A stretch of 64,000 bases of DNA. It comes from Dactylonectria macrodidyma (Eukaryota; Ascomycota; Sordariomycetes; Hypocreales; Nectriaceae). Every line of letters starts with the position of its first letter. The first letter of the stretch is position 1. Below are positions 21,965-35,215 of this stretch, piece by piece. The position numbers and the translations under genes were made by a program. The notes under the pieces are model-generated. The model saw only the letters and a program-made list of their open reading frames with translations, was not told the origin of the DNA and did not search any database. The stretch covers positions 3,162,001 to 3,226,000 of the forward strand of contig JAGMUV010000003.1 of NCBI GenBank assembly GCA_020744425.1, read 5' to 3'.

Positions 21965-22441
21965 TCAGTCCACCAGAAACTCCTCAATGTCCTTGTCATC
22001 CTCCTCCTCCTGTCTTCGTAGTTCCTCGGCCTCGAGCATATTTTTAAGCATCACTCGCTGCCTCACGCGGGCCTTCTGGCCCCAATCAGCGCCTGTACCG
22101 TCGCCCTCTGCGTCAGCCTGGACATCTTCCTCATATCCGTCCCGGAGTTCGTTGGGCGAGATCTTCGCCTTAGCTTCCTTCTCCTTTTCGTCTTGCTCTT
22201 CCATCTTTCTGACCGCAACCTTGCCGGCCATCTTCAAAACGTACGGTCGCAGTAGCATGTAGCCACCGACGATGACGATCAAGCGGATCCAACCCTTGGT
22301 GTCCATGTTACTGAACCCCGCCGAGAGGTTGTTGGACGCGTTGGCTCCATATTGGAGGAATTGAGCGGCCACCTTGCCAAGAGCGTTCAATTCGATCTTC
22401 TCAGTCTCAAGGGGCTGCTGCTGGGCGGTCTCAGTGTCCAT
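21965..22441 (-). CDS. PGA2: PGA2-like protein-trafficking membrane protein
   Basis: Single exon, 158 aa from ATG 22441. The open frame continues upstream, but that part is T-rich and unlike protein, so the internal ATG (MDTETAQQQP) is chosen. There is one membrane segment, about residues 52-70 (WIRLIVIVGGYMLLRPYVL), followed by a long charged helix with DEKEKEAKAKISPNELR, an acidic GYEEDVQADAEGDG stretch and a VRQRVMLKNMLEAEELRR tail. This order matches the fungal PGA2 family, an ER protein needed for processing of Gas1 and alkaline phosphatase in yeast. Identification is from memory of the family. The gene is divergent from TUF1, with 1.8 kb between starts. Confidence 0.82.
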   Translation of the reverse strand: MDTETAQQQPLETEKIELNALGKVAAQFLQYGANASNNLSAGFSNMDTKGWIRLIVIVGGYMLLRPYVLKMAGKVAVRKMEEQDEKEKEAKAKISPNELRDGYEEDVQADAEGDGTGADWGQKARVRQRVMLKNMLEAEELRRQEEEDDKDIEEFLVD

Positions 22442-25652
<3,211 letters not shown>

Positions 25653-26426
25653 ACGAATGCAGAAAGAACGTGCCTTGCTGTAGGAGCTCACTCTCGCAGT
25701 TGGGACACGACGTGAAAGGGAATTTATGTCTTGGAGAAAAAGAAGGTGATGGTGTACGAATTGTTCATGCTCATGACCAACTGGGCCACGTCTTCCACAT
25801 CGAGTCCGGTTTGGCTCTTGTATATCTACGGCCTGGGGCTCAAACATCTCCGCTCTGCTTCCTCCCGATGTCTTGACGAATGTAATATAGACAAAATAGG
25901 GGCGGCAGTAATCAATACTTGTAAAACTAGAATCCTGTCACAGTTGTCGAGTGACGTGACATGAACGTGTTTTGGGAAAAGATGCATAGTGCTCGGCTGA
26001 CAGACGAGGGGCATGCACGGAACAGATCTGACAAGAGGTGGTGCAAAACGATATGAACCGGGCTTTCGGTCGGTGATTTCGCCAGAAGATACTCTGGCAG
26101 CCGTTCGGCTCATCCTGACCACATATTGCCTGCAGACCCAATCGTAATTCTTGTGCCGAAATCCCTTGCCCCATTGGTATCAAACACGGAGAGATCGACG
26201 CGAAAGGGGAGGCACGAGATATGAGGTCCAATGCAATGGTATTCGTCTATCCTCGGAGGATGTTCGTCAGACGCACGATCTTCCTTAGACCCAAGCAAGC
26301 CATAAAACTCCGGTTCCAAGCGGCCGTCCTCCGAGATACTTTTGGCGAGGCCCTTCACTTCTTTCGAGAGTTCCCCCTTAACTACCGGCCTGCTGCCCGA
26401 CTCATGAAAATTGGTTCCAACATCGT
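25653..26426. other. convergent 3' regions, TUF1 / RPS29
   Basis: Between converging stop codons at 25652 and 26427. No coding or RNA feature seen; presumably both 3' UTRs. Confidence 0.55.
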
Positions 26427-26771
26427 TTATCGGTACTGTAGGCACACAAACAGTCAGTCTCTAACCAGTTCTCATGTGATTCAAAGATCCATCTTCGTTC
26501 TTCCAACCAAACTCACCTTGTTGAAGCCAATGTCCTTCGCCTTCTCGCGGAAGCACTGACGGCACAGGTTGAGGTCGTACTTGCGGATAAGACCGGCCGT
26601 GTGCTTGCACACGCGGCTATAGTCGAGAAGAGAAATAGGTTAGCATTTCGAGGTTCTCGGAGACGGGAGGAAGCAGAGTCGCTGCGACCAGGAGGGCGAT
26701 AAATCGTACCAGCTACGAGAGCCCTTGCCGTAGGATCGGGGGCGCGAGTTCCAAACGCTTTCGTGAGACAT
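26427..26771 (-). CDS. RPS29: 40S ribosomal protein S29 (uS14)
   Basis: Three exons on the minus strand, 26771-26710, 26616-26517 and 26435-26427, for a 56-residue protein, the usual S29 length. It starts [17 protein letters not shown], has the zinc-binding pairs CRVC and CRQC, and ends NKYR. The terminal exon is only 9 nt (Tyr, Arg, stop); without it the frame would run into the intron. It is a small-subunit protein that binds 18S rRNA and zinc. AGGGTTAA (26820-26827) lies about 50 bp upstream of the ATG, and TCACGTGA (26931-26938) about 160 bp upstream. Confidence 0.95.
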
Positions 26772-27267
26772 GTTTGCGGGTGTGATGCCGAAAGTTGGTT
26801 TGCGGAGGGTGATTTCGTGAGGGTTAACGTGGGCGGGAAATTTTGTGTGAATTGTTCGATACGCACGGCCTACCGATTGGAGGGTTGGCAGCCCCAGCCC
26901 AGGCGAGGGGTGGTCCGTGAGGGCATCTGATCACGTGAGGGAGATCAAAATTACTCCTTCACCTTATCTTCACGTGTGCGGAGTGGCATGCTCTCCAGCC
27001 ACGCTTTGTAGCCACGCCCCAGTTGCCCGGTAAGGCGGGCTGCTCCCCGCCATGGTGTGGCTGCCAGCTTACCTCACCCTTACCGTTTGAGACAAGACAA
27101 GCTGGCATCTTGCAGCTTGATTTCTGAGCTTTCTAAGTTGCAGTAACACCACAACGGTTCTTCTGCACATCTAAAAGTTGTGCTTTTATATCCTTAAAAT
27201 TTCCACGTTGACTCAGCTTGACAACGCCGCAACCATATCATCCCCCCGCATTGGAATCGCCGTCACA
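26772..27267. promoter_or_regulatory. bidirectional promoter, RPS29 / PDI
   Basis: 496 bp between divergent starts. AGGGTTAA is at 26820-26827, the palindrome TCACGTGA at 26931-26938 and another CACGTG at 26971-26976. The first two resemble ribosomal-protein promoter elements of other ascomycetes. The E-boxes lie between the two genes and could act on both (inference). Confidence 0.5.
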
Positions 27268-28429
27268 ATGGTTCTGATCAAGAGCTTCTTGCTCGCCGCC
27301 TTGGCCGCCTCGGCCACCGCCAAATCCTCTGTCATTGAGCTTCTGCCAAACAACTTTGACAAGATTGTTCTTGGATCCGGCACACCCACTTTGGTTGAGT
27401 TCTTTGCTCCCTGGTGTGGCCACTGCAAGACTCTTGCGCCCGTTTATGAGGACCTTGCCTCTTCCCTCGAGTTCGCTAAGGACAAGGTCCAGATCGCCAA
27501 GGTCGACGCCGATGCGCACCGAGACCTAGGCAAGCGGTTTGGTGTTCAGGGCTTCCCTACACTCAAGTGGTTTGATGGAAAGAGCAACAAGCCGCAAGAC
27601 TACAAGTCGGGCCGCGACCTGGACAGCTTGACCGACTTCATTGCCGAGAAGACTGGCGTCAAGCCTAAGAAGAAGCAGGAGCTGCCTAGTGACGTTGTCA
27701 TGTTGAACGAGGCAGCTTTCAACGAGGCAGTGGGAGGAGACAAGCACGCATTGATTGCCTTCACTGCGCCGTGGTGCGGACGTGAGTATCTACATCTCGG
27801 AGAATTGAGGACTGGGCTGATGGTTGCGACCTATAGACTGCAAGACCCTCGCTCCCACCTGGGAGCAGCTCGCGACCGACTTTGCCTCCGATGAGAACGT
27901 TTTGATTGCCAAGGTCGACGCTGATGCAACTCAGAACAAGGCTTGGGCCAAGTCCCAGGGAGTTTCTGGCTACCCCACGATCAAGTACTACCCTGCTGGC
28001 AGCAAGGAGGCCGTTGACTACAAGGGCGGTCGCCACGAGCGCGAGTTTGTCCAGTTCATCAACGAGAAGGCTGGAACTCACCGAGTCCTTGGTGGAGGGC
28101 TTGATACTGTCGTTGGAACTATCGAGGTCTTGGATACTCTCGTCGCCAAGTACGTCAATGGTGCCGAACTTGCCACGGTTACCACCGAGGTCCAGAATGC
28201 CGCCAAGGCCCTCAAGGATGCCACTGAGATCAAGTACGCCGAGTACTACGTTCGTATCCTTGACAAAATTAAGAGGATTGAGGGCTATGTTGCCAAGGAG
28301 CTCGCCCGCCTCGAGGGCATCTTGGAGAAGGGCGGCCTTGCTGCTTCCAAGCGAGACCAGATCCAAACCAAGACCAACGTCCTTCGCAAGTTCGTCAAGA
28401 AGGCTGAGGATGTCAAGGATGAATTGTAA
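27268..28429 (+). CDS. ER protein disulfide isomerase, ERp38/PDI-D type
   Basis: Two exons, 27268-27781 and 27837-28429, 368 aa. A signal peptide (residues 1-18, VLIKSFLLAALAASATA) is followed by two thioredoxin domains, each with WCGHC: C50/C53, and C170/C173 spanning the intron. A C-terminal helical ERp29-like region (about 275-365) ends in KDEL, an ER retrieval signal. It forms and isomerises disulfide bonds in the ER lumen. The first domain (from residue 22) and the second (from about 142) are joined by a basic VKPKKKQELP linker. The order a-a'-ERp29 is that of fungal ERp38 (tigA-like) proteins. The 55-nt intron falls within the His codon of the second active site. Confidence 0.96.
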
Positions 28430-28655
28430 AGGAGAGATCTGTAAGATCCCACGTATGGGACAATACATTGTGATGTTAAACATCAGTTGACGACAATATA
28501 TAATGTATTCTTGGGTTTCGCCCTTGCTATGACTTCAGATACACCCTAATTGAGCTAGCAACTTGAAACATGAGGTTTACCTAGTCATCCGTTTTTAATG
28601 ATAGCCTTGAACGCCTTGCAAGCATGGATTACCTGGGTGCGTCGTTTTGCGATTC

Positions 28656-29043
28656 TTACTTTGAAGATCCTGCGTCCTTGGACTGGCTCTCTTTGAGAGC
28701 AGCCTCTAACTTGTCAAGCCTCTCGGACATGTCATCCACTGGATCTGGTGTCAGGACATGGAACTAAGAATGCCACTTGTACGAGACTCACTCTTGGCGA
28801 AGATCTCTGATGAGACACCGGCAAACTTGTTGGACAATGTGTTCAGGAGCTCCTCGACGGCAGCCGTGACATCGGCACGGGCATCCTCTGACTCCTGAGC
28901 GAAAGGTCAGCTGTTTACTTAGTGTGCTGCTGGTAGCACGTAACACGACGCGCATCGCGATAAAACGGCATGCAACTAGCCGGAAGACATACATTCTCTG
29001 CCTTGGCGAGGCTGGGGGTGGGGTTCTCTGGGTTGCTGGCCAT
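28656..29043 (-). CDS. heat shock factor-binding protein 1 homologue
   Basis: Three exons, 29043-28993, 28894-28792 and 28744-28656, 80 aa. After a short Pro/Asn-rich start (MASNPENPTPSLAKAEN), the rest is a heptad coiled coil: DVTAAVEELLNTLSNKF, SSEIFAK, then DDMSERLDKLEAALKE. This matches HSBP1, whose trimeric coiled coil binds the HSF1 trimer and dampens the heat-shock response; it also binds the WASH complex in other eukaryotes. No exon reaches 60 codons, so simple ORF searches miss the gene. Only the coiled-coil pattern and the MDDM-like motif support the call. It lies head-to-head with DSC1. Confidence 0.82.
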
Positions 29044-29610
29044 GGCTTCCTCTGTGAAGATGGAGGATGGGGGAGAGGGGAAGCGAAATCAACGGGGTGT
29101 CGCAAAGGGTCACGATTGAGGGGCCAAGTTCTCTCGGCTTCTTTCAATATCAAGCGACAGTGATAATCGTACCGTGTGCTAGGTAGGCTGGGGTATTTCG
29201 TGTACAGAGGTCGTTGGCCCCAATGTGCAGACCGTGGACTATTTCGTGGATGTCGCGTATGGTCCTCAACGGTGAACCCCGAAAACACAAGTGTACCAAA
29301 GACGACATATTCGTACTGTACGGCATTCTGTACTGGGTTATGTGGCGTTTCTCGGCCTCCGCCCGCCACAGGTACCGCCACATTCCGTCATGGCGCCGTA
29401 CCTTAATAAGGGGACTGGATCTAATTCATACGTGCAGGTGCCTCAACTCGTCAACTACAAATCAACCACGCGACAACAGTTCCTAATTCACAGCGACCAC
29501 AAAACTCACCCGGGCATGATTGCGAGCCGCCTCGTTGCTGTTGTTCCTGAGACCCGATCCCGTTTGAAGTAGGATGTCGCTGCGGTAGCTCCGTATCGCC
29601 GCCGATCAGC
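29044..29610. promoter_or_regulatory. bidirectional promoter, HSBP1 / DSC1
   Basis: 567 bp between divergent starts. I looked for inverted nGAAn heat-shock elements and for CACGTG and found no convincing example. No coding sequence. Confidence 0.45.
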
Positions 29611-32148
29611 ATGCCGCCGGCGCAGCACCCGATCGTGGGGCTGACCTTCATCCTCTTCCTCATCTGGCTGATATTCCCAGATGGCGAGTACCAGAGCGGG
29701 TCTCTAGCACTCTCTGATTTAGCTGCCGAGAGACTCTCCAGGTTCCACGATGCCCTCGATGTCCTCAACACTTCACACTGGGGCGATTTCAACCCAGCGC
29801 ATCTACCGAGAAAAGATGATGATGCTGGGCCCTCGTATCTTAACCTCTCCGGGTTCCGAGCTGAGGATAACTTTGCGTGGGAGGACCTGAGACGGTTTCG
29901 CGAGAGGAGCTTGGAGTTCAGCCGGCATGCTATACCGCCAGTGGCAGGCAAGGACTTGTGGAACAATGGCCAAGGCGAGGCAATCTGGATGAACGCATCA
30001 GGGACGGTCCATGGCGAGTGGATTCGACGCGAGGGGTCCGTTCCCAGGGGCTACGACAGCTATAACCTCACCCATAACGCCACCGACATGGATTGGATAG
30101 GGGACAAGACTGACTGGGCCCGCAACATAACAGGAAAAGCTGGGAGGATGATGTTACGAATCGATGGGAACAAGACAGTATCCGAGTACGAGCAGGTGGT
30201 GGAGGGTGCTACCCCCGTCTCCGGAGGTTCGATACGCAGCGTTAAAGGCACCACGACCATCGAAGATACTGACGGTTCTGGCTATAGTTGGGAGATGAGG
30301 CTTTGGGGCGTCCACTGGCCACATCAGGGTGTCATCCTCATGACGACGACGAGTGAGAAGTTTGAGGGCATCTTTGGCCTTCCGCACTTAGGCCCAAGCG
30401 AGGACTTCTTCCAGTCTAGCCAGAGACTACTGAATGAGTCCTTGGCCCGCACGATCGCCCAGAAGGAGGAGAATATTTACATCGATCAAACTATGCCGTG
30501 GACTTCGGACCTCGAGAATCCCATGTACACGACTAATCCGTCGCCACATTGCGAATACATCATGTATGCGCAAGTCCACCCACCAGGCCAGCAGATCCTC
30601 AACATTGACATGGATGATATCTCGAGGGACACGATGGAGTCCATCATCGGCGCCATCGAGTCCGAGCTGCAATCTCCCCAGGGCGCTCCCATCCCAAAAG
30701 TGCCAAAGTTGCAGATGTCGGTCGTCATCTACTCCCCCGACTGCGCCTTCTTCCTCGAGTCCAAAGGCCCGCCTGACTTTAGCCCGAGTGAAGCCCAACA
30801 CCTTGTGGGCATGAAGACTGAAGTTCACCTACACCAAGTCAAAACGTGGATCCTCGCCTTCGCCCTGGTGGTCTTTGCGCAGGTCAATCTGCTTAAGAGT
30901 CAGATCAAGGAATCCTGCACGCCGTCGACTATGGGCCGCGTCAGCTTTTGGACGACTGCCATCATGGTCATGGTTGACGGTATGACATTTACTGCCGCGG
31001 CAACGTGGGTATCCTCGGCAGCCGCCACCTTTTTGCCAACCCTGGCTCTCCTCTTCTCAGCATTCCTATCCATGATCATTGGTGGCAGCTTCTTGGCGAA
31101 GATTTGGGAGGTTCAACTTCCAGAAGCCCGCTCACGGCGTGACCGAGACCGGTCACCAGGCAACGCCAGCAACGCTCCCAGTAGTGCGACCTCATCTGCG
31201 GTACTAACGCCCAATCCTCATGTCTCTGGTTCGCTTCTTCCGGCGCCTGTGACGGCCAATCGTCAGGCGAGAGCTCCGTCACCACCCATTATTATTCCAT
31301 CCGATCAAGATATCGACGCTGAGATCGCTGAAGGCGCAACTGCTGTACCTAACGGTACCACGGCACAGCGTACGAGTACCACTCCCCAATCATTTCAAAC
31401 CATTGTTGGTCGGCTTATCCTTTTCTCCCTTTGCGTTATCTTCCTCGCCATCTCCTCGACAACTTGGTACCCTAGTCTCCGTTGTCTCTTCCTCAATACA
31501 TGCGCCCTCGTCTACCTCTCACTCTGGATACCACAGATTCACCGCAACATTATTCGCAATTGCCGTCGCGCTCTGACCTGGTCTTTTATCGTGGGCCAGT
31601 CCGTTTTGCGGCTCCTCCCCATTGCCTATTTTTGGGTCAAGGCAGATAACTTTCTCTATGCCCAGCCCGACCGTCGGGCTTTCATCGTCTTTTGCGCCTG
31701 GGTCTGGCTCCAACTCTTTGTCCTCGCTGCTCAGGACATTGTCGGTCCCCGCTTCGGAATCCCTGTTGGCTGGACTCCAGAGGCCTGGGACTACCATCCA
31801 GTCCTTCGCGAGGACAGTCTTGAGGCTGGTGGTCTACCCATTGGCTTGGTATCTGATGATAGCTCCGGCCGCGACCACGGAACTGTTACGTCGCCAACTC
31901 AATCGGATGACGACCAAACAAAGAAGCGCAGTTCCACTCGTACAATGGACTGCGCCATCTGCCGCGAGCTTTTGGAAGTGCCGGTCATCTCGGCTGGTGA
32001 TGAAGACTCGGGTGTTGCAGGCGTCTTCGCGCGTCGCCTATACATGGTCACGCCGTGTCGACACATATTCCACAGCGCATGTTTGGAGGGATGGATGAGG
32101 TTCCGACTGCAGTGTCCGATTTGTCGAGAGGAACTGCCGCCACTGTGA
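29611..32148 (+). CDS. DSC E3 ubiquitin ligase subunit 1 (Tul1/DscA)
   Basis: Single exon, 845 aa. An N-terminal signal anchor (about 8-22, IVGLTFILFLIWLIF) leads into a large lumenal domain of about 390 residues with N-glycosylation sites. Several membrane spans follow (near 410-500 and 595-715), and the protein ends in a RING-H2 finger with C781, C784, C816, H818, H821, C824, C835 and C838. This matches yeast Tul1 and Aspergillus DscA, the E3 of the Golgi/endosomal Dsc complex. That complex cleaves SREBP in filamentous fungi and ubiquitinates misfolded membrane proteins. A long Ser/Pro loop (about 505-580) lies between span groups. All RING residues are intact, so it should be active. Confidence 0.93.
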   Translation: MPPAQHPIVGLTFILFLIWLIFPDGEYQSGSLALSDLAAERLSRFHDALDVLNTSHWGDFNPAHLPRKDDDAGPSYLNLSGFRAEDNFAWEDLRRFRERSLEFSRHAIPPVAGKDLWNNGQGEAIWMNASGTVHGEWIRREGSVPRGYDSYNLTHNATDMDWIGDKTDWARNITGKAGRMMLRIDGNKTVSEYEQVVEGATPVSGGSIRSVKGTTTIEDTDGSGYSWEMRLWGVHWPHQGVILMTTTSEKFEGIFGLPHLGPSEDFFQSSQRLLNESLARTIAQKEENIYIDQTMPWTSDLENPMYTTNPSPHCEYIMYAQVHPPGQQILNIDMDDISRDTMESIIGAIESELQSPQGAPIPKVPKLQMSVVIYSPDCAFFLESKGPPDFSPSEAQHLVGMKTEVHLHQVKTWILAFALVVFAQVNLLKSQIKESCTPSTMGRVSFWTTAIMVMVDGMTFTAAATWVSSAAATFLPTLALLFSAFLSMIIGGSFLAKIWEVQLPEARSRRDRDRSPGNASNAPSSATSSAVLTPNPHVSGSLLPAPVTANRQARAPSPPIIIPSDQDIDAEIAEGATAVPNGTTAQRTSTTPQSFQTIVGRLILFSLCVIFLAISSTTWYPSLRCLFLNTCALVYLSLWIPQIHRNIIRNCRRALTWSFIVGQSVLRLLPIAYFWVKADNFLYAQPDRRAFIVFCAWVWLQLFVLAAQDIVGPRFGIPVGWTPEAWDYHPVLREDSLEAGGLPIGLVSDDSSGRDHGTVTSPTQSDDDQTKKRSSTRTMDCAICRELLEVPVISAGDEDSGVAGVFARRLYMVTPCRHIFHSACLEGWMRFRLQCPICREELPPL

Positions 32149-32374
32149 TGACGAACTCGGGCGACGGTTTGTATGATTAAACGATGGATAGACATGCCTT
32201 GGAAGTGTTACAGCATTGAAGATATGTATATATACATGGATGGAACAGGAAAAGCAATGAACAACGTCTCTAACCTTTGACTTTTATACAAGCTCAATGT
32301 GCAACTTATGCCCTCACGCTTATTATGTTATAGACCATGATGGCCCCCGTCGTCTATATTGAGATGATCAGGTA

Positions 32375-33681
32375 TCATAGTTTGGACATCTCTCCGCCCT
32401 TCAACACGAGACCACCTCCCTTGACCTCATACTCCGCGCCGCTCTTCCAACCTATCCAGTCCCGCAGCAAACCTTCACCACCGGATCCCGGGGCCAGCGG
32501 CTTGCCCTCATAGCCATCGCCTTCTACTCCGCTGCCCTGCCCGTACTGAGCCGCATCTACCAGCGCCGCGCCTTGCTTCACCGCCAAGCACGGCGTCTCC
32601 CGCAGCGTCACCGCCGGCCGCTGGTCGCCCTCGCGGCCCGGCTGGCTCTCCAGCTCCGGGTACTCCAGCACGGGTGTGCAGCACGCGTCGGTACCGTCGA
32701 AGACGGCCTCCCAGGCCGCCCGCGTCTTGCCCCGGAAGGTCTCGACCAGCAAGCGCCGGAACTCCGGCCACCTCTCGGGGTCGGCACGGTTCTCCTCCCA
32801 GCCTTGGCCCCCGAGCCCGAGGCCCTTGACCAGCGCGGCGAAGAACTGCGGCTCCAGCGCGCCCACAGCCATGTACTTGCCGTCGGCCGTCTCGTACGTG
32901 TCGTACCAGGGACACCCGCCGTCGAGCAAGTTGTTGCCGCGGCCCCCGTCGCCCAGGGACGTCTTAAGGGCCATGCGTGGGAACGTCGCCAGGTACGAGC
33001 TGCCGTCGACCATATTGGCCTCGACGACCTGGCCGCGACCCGAGGACTGGCGCGCGATGACGGCGAGAAGCACGCCCTGGAACAAAACTGCGCCGCCGCC
33101 CGCGAAGTCGGCCAGGATGTTCCACGGCGGGTGAGGCTTCTCGCCGTCGCGACCGAGGAGCCCCAGGGCGCCCGAGACGGCGAGATAGTTGATGTCATGG
33201 CCGGCCATGGCGGCATACTTGCCGTCGCGGCGGAACCCCGTCATGCGGCCGTATATCAGACGCGGGTTGATGGCGCAAAGCACGTCCGGGCCGAGGCCTA
33301 GCTTCTCGAGGACGCCCGGGCGGAAGGGGTCGATGATGACGTCGGCCGCGGCAACCAGGCGCTTGATCAGAGCGATGCCGCGCGGCGCTTTGAGGTCGAC
33401 GGCGATGGACGCCTTGTGGCGCGCCAGCATGTCCTCGGTCGGCAGCGCGCCGCCTCCGAGTTTGTGCGTTGCTCCGGCTTGCGCCCGGTCGATACGGAGC
33501 ACCGAGGCTCCGGCGTCGGCCAGAAGCATGCCTGCGAAAGGGCCTGCAAAATCAATTGAGTATCTTGCCGTGCCGAATGAACCATCGTCGTAGCTGCTGA
33601 CGGGAGTTGTGAAAACATACCTGGCGCAAGGCCGGCAAACTCGAGGACCTTGATGCCCTGGAGAGGTGGAGGACCAGCCAT
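32375..33681 (-). CDS. alpha-methylacyl-CoA racemase, CoA-transferase family III
   Basis: Two exons, 33681-33621 and 33543-32375, 409 aa. The start MAGPPPLQGIKVLEFAGLAPG joins to PFAGMLLADAGA. Catalytic residues of AMACR are recognisable: H136 in AGHDINY, D166 in LADFAGGG and E251 in GALEPQF. They sit at the same relative spacing (30 and 85 residues) as the known His/Asp/Glu set of the mycobacterial enzyme. The RGQVVEANMVDGSSY segment is also diagnostic. It epimerises 2-methylacyl-CoA esters in branched-chain fatty-acid breakdown, probably in peroxisomes or mitochondria. It ends MSKL; SKL at the very C-terminus is a canonical peroxisomal PTS1 signal, which supports a peroxisomal location. A GC-rich coding stretch yields long antisense frames, which are shadows. 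Confidence 0.94.
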
Positions 33682-35215
33682 GTTTGGAGGAGGGATTCTA
33701 AGTATACAGCAGACCAAAAAGCAAAAAGGAAACGAAAAGTCAATGGTTTAAATGATTCAGCTAGATGCTCACCTCTGAAACGCCAAAAGGCATTTAGTTT
33801 TAGTTGACGACTTGTTCGGTACACGATACCCGCCCCGCGATGCCATCACCAACGGGCCGAGGTCATCCAAAAGCGTTTGTTCTACCTCTGTACGATTGAG
33901 CCGCAAAAAATGCCCGCTATAAACCCGCAGCCGAAATCCAGCTCATTTACAGCACTATAATTTTATGGGGGTCTGCCAATTCCTTTAGCGGGCCGGCGCC
34001 CCGGGACACGGGAACCCTCCCACTCCCAGGGATGCGGATAATGCGGGGAGCTAAAAATGCCCCCCTTCTAGCCCCTGGAACGCAGCCTGCAGGGACTCGG
34101 AAACCCACTGAAGCTTGGAGCTTCTGGGGGACTCGCCGCTCCGCTCCAGTGGTCAAGGGGTTGGAAGCTCTAGGGGAATTTGATCATTGGCGCTCCATAT
34201 TATGGGTGGCCTGACATGTGAATGCAAACAACGAACCATCAACCTGGGAAACACCAACAAGGCCATTGACTTGAATGATGCACCATGAATTCCATTAGCA
34301 TCGCCGTCCCACATAGCACCACACCCTGGTCTACTACAGCGTCCAAGTCGAATATCCACTTCAAGGCCCGGGGTAATATTGTAACTACCAATTGGTCCAT
34401 TTGGTCAAGGCCATGCATGTCTGTACAGCATCGTCAACTGCGCAACACTCCTCCCAGTCTCGCCAGTACACACGCCACGTATCCAAAAGAGACCCCGATT
34501 CGACCATATATTACGTACAATCCAGCCAACCGTCACCCCACAGAGATGCGGCTCTCACCCGGCATGCATGCCACTTTTTACCACAAGGGTCTAGAGCAAG
34601 GAATCACGGAAAGTGCCCGGGCTCGGTGGCGGCTCGGTCAAGGGGCGCCGGGATATGCTATGTATTACGAGAGAACTGATCCCAAATCTCCTGACATCCC
34701 GACAGCGAGATGACCAAACAGGCAATTCTCACATCTTGTAAGTGAGGGACGTAATCGACAATCGTCGACGCCATCTCAGCAAGGGAGAAAGACCAAAATG
34801 GCTACTGAAAAAAAAATCACATTGGCAAGTTGCGTAAAAATTGTACGTTGTTCATTTCCGTACTACCTAGGTAAAGGGAGGCTAAATTGAGAGTAACAAA
34901 AACAACCATCCAAGTCTATCGCGAAGCATCTGAGAAAACACACAATTTCAAGGGGGATCCCTTCTTTGAAACCCCACCAACGCCCTACGCAGAATGCATC
35001 ATGCCATGCCCGAGACAGTCGAGAACGAGAAACAGAAGCTAGGCAGTAGTTGTAGAAGTCTCCGCCACAACCTGTGTCAGTCGTAGCTAGAGATGAGAGG
35101 AGGAGGAGGACCGGAGCATCGGAGAGAACCTCTCAAAGCTTTTTGTGAGGCCGGCTCGGGGGGTATATTGCTTGGTTCCCTTCAGTTCTTTTTCTTTCTT
35201 TGGCTCGAGGAGCTT
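33682..35215. other. AMACR promoter and GDH 3' region
   Basis: 1.5 kb. The part next to 33681 should be the AMACR promoter and the part before 35215 the GDH 3' UTR. An ATG frame at 34285-34713 has no recognisable features. No repeats or motifs worth naming. Confidence 0.5.

Noticed and set aside
34285..34713. 142-codon ATG frame upstream of AMACR
   Set aside because: No recognisable motif, mixed composition, and no splice or promoter support.
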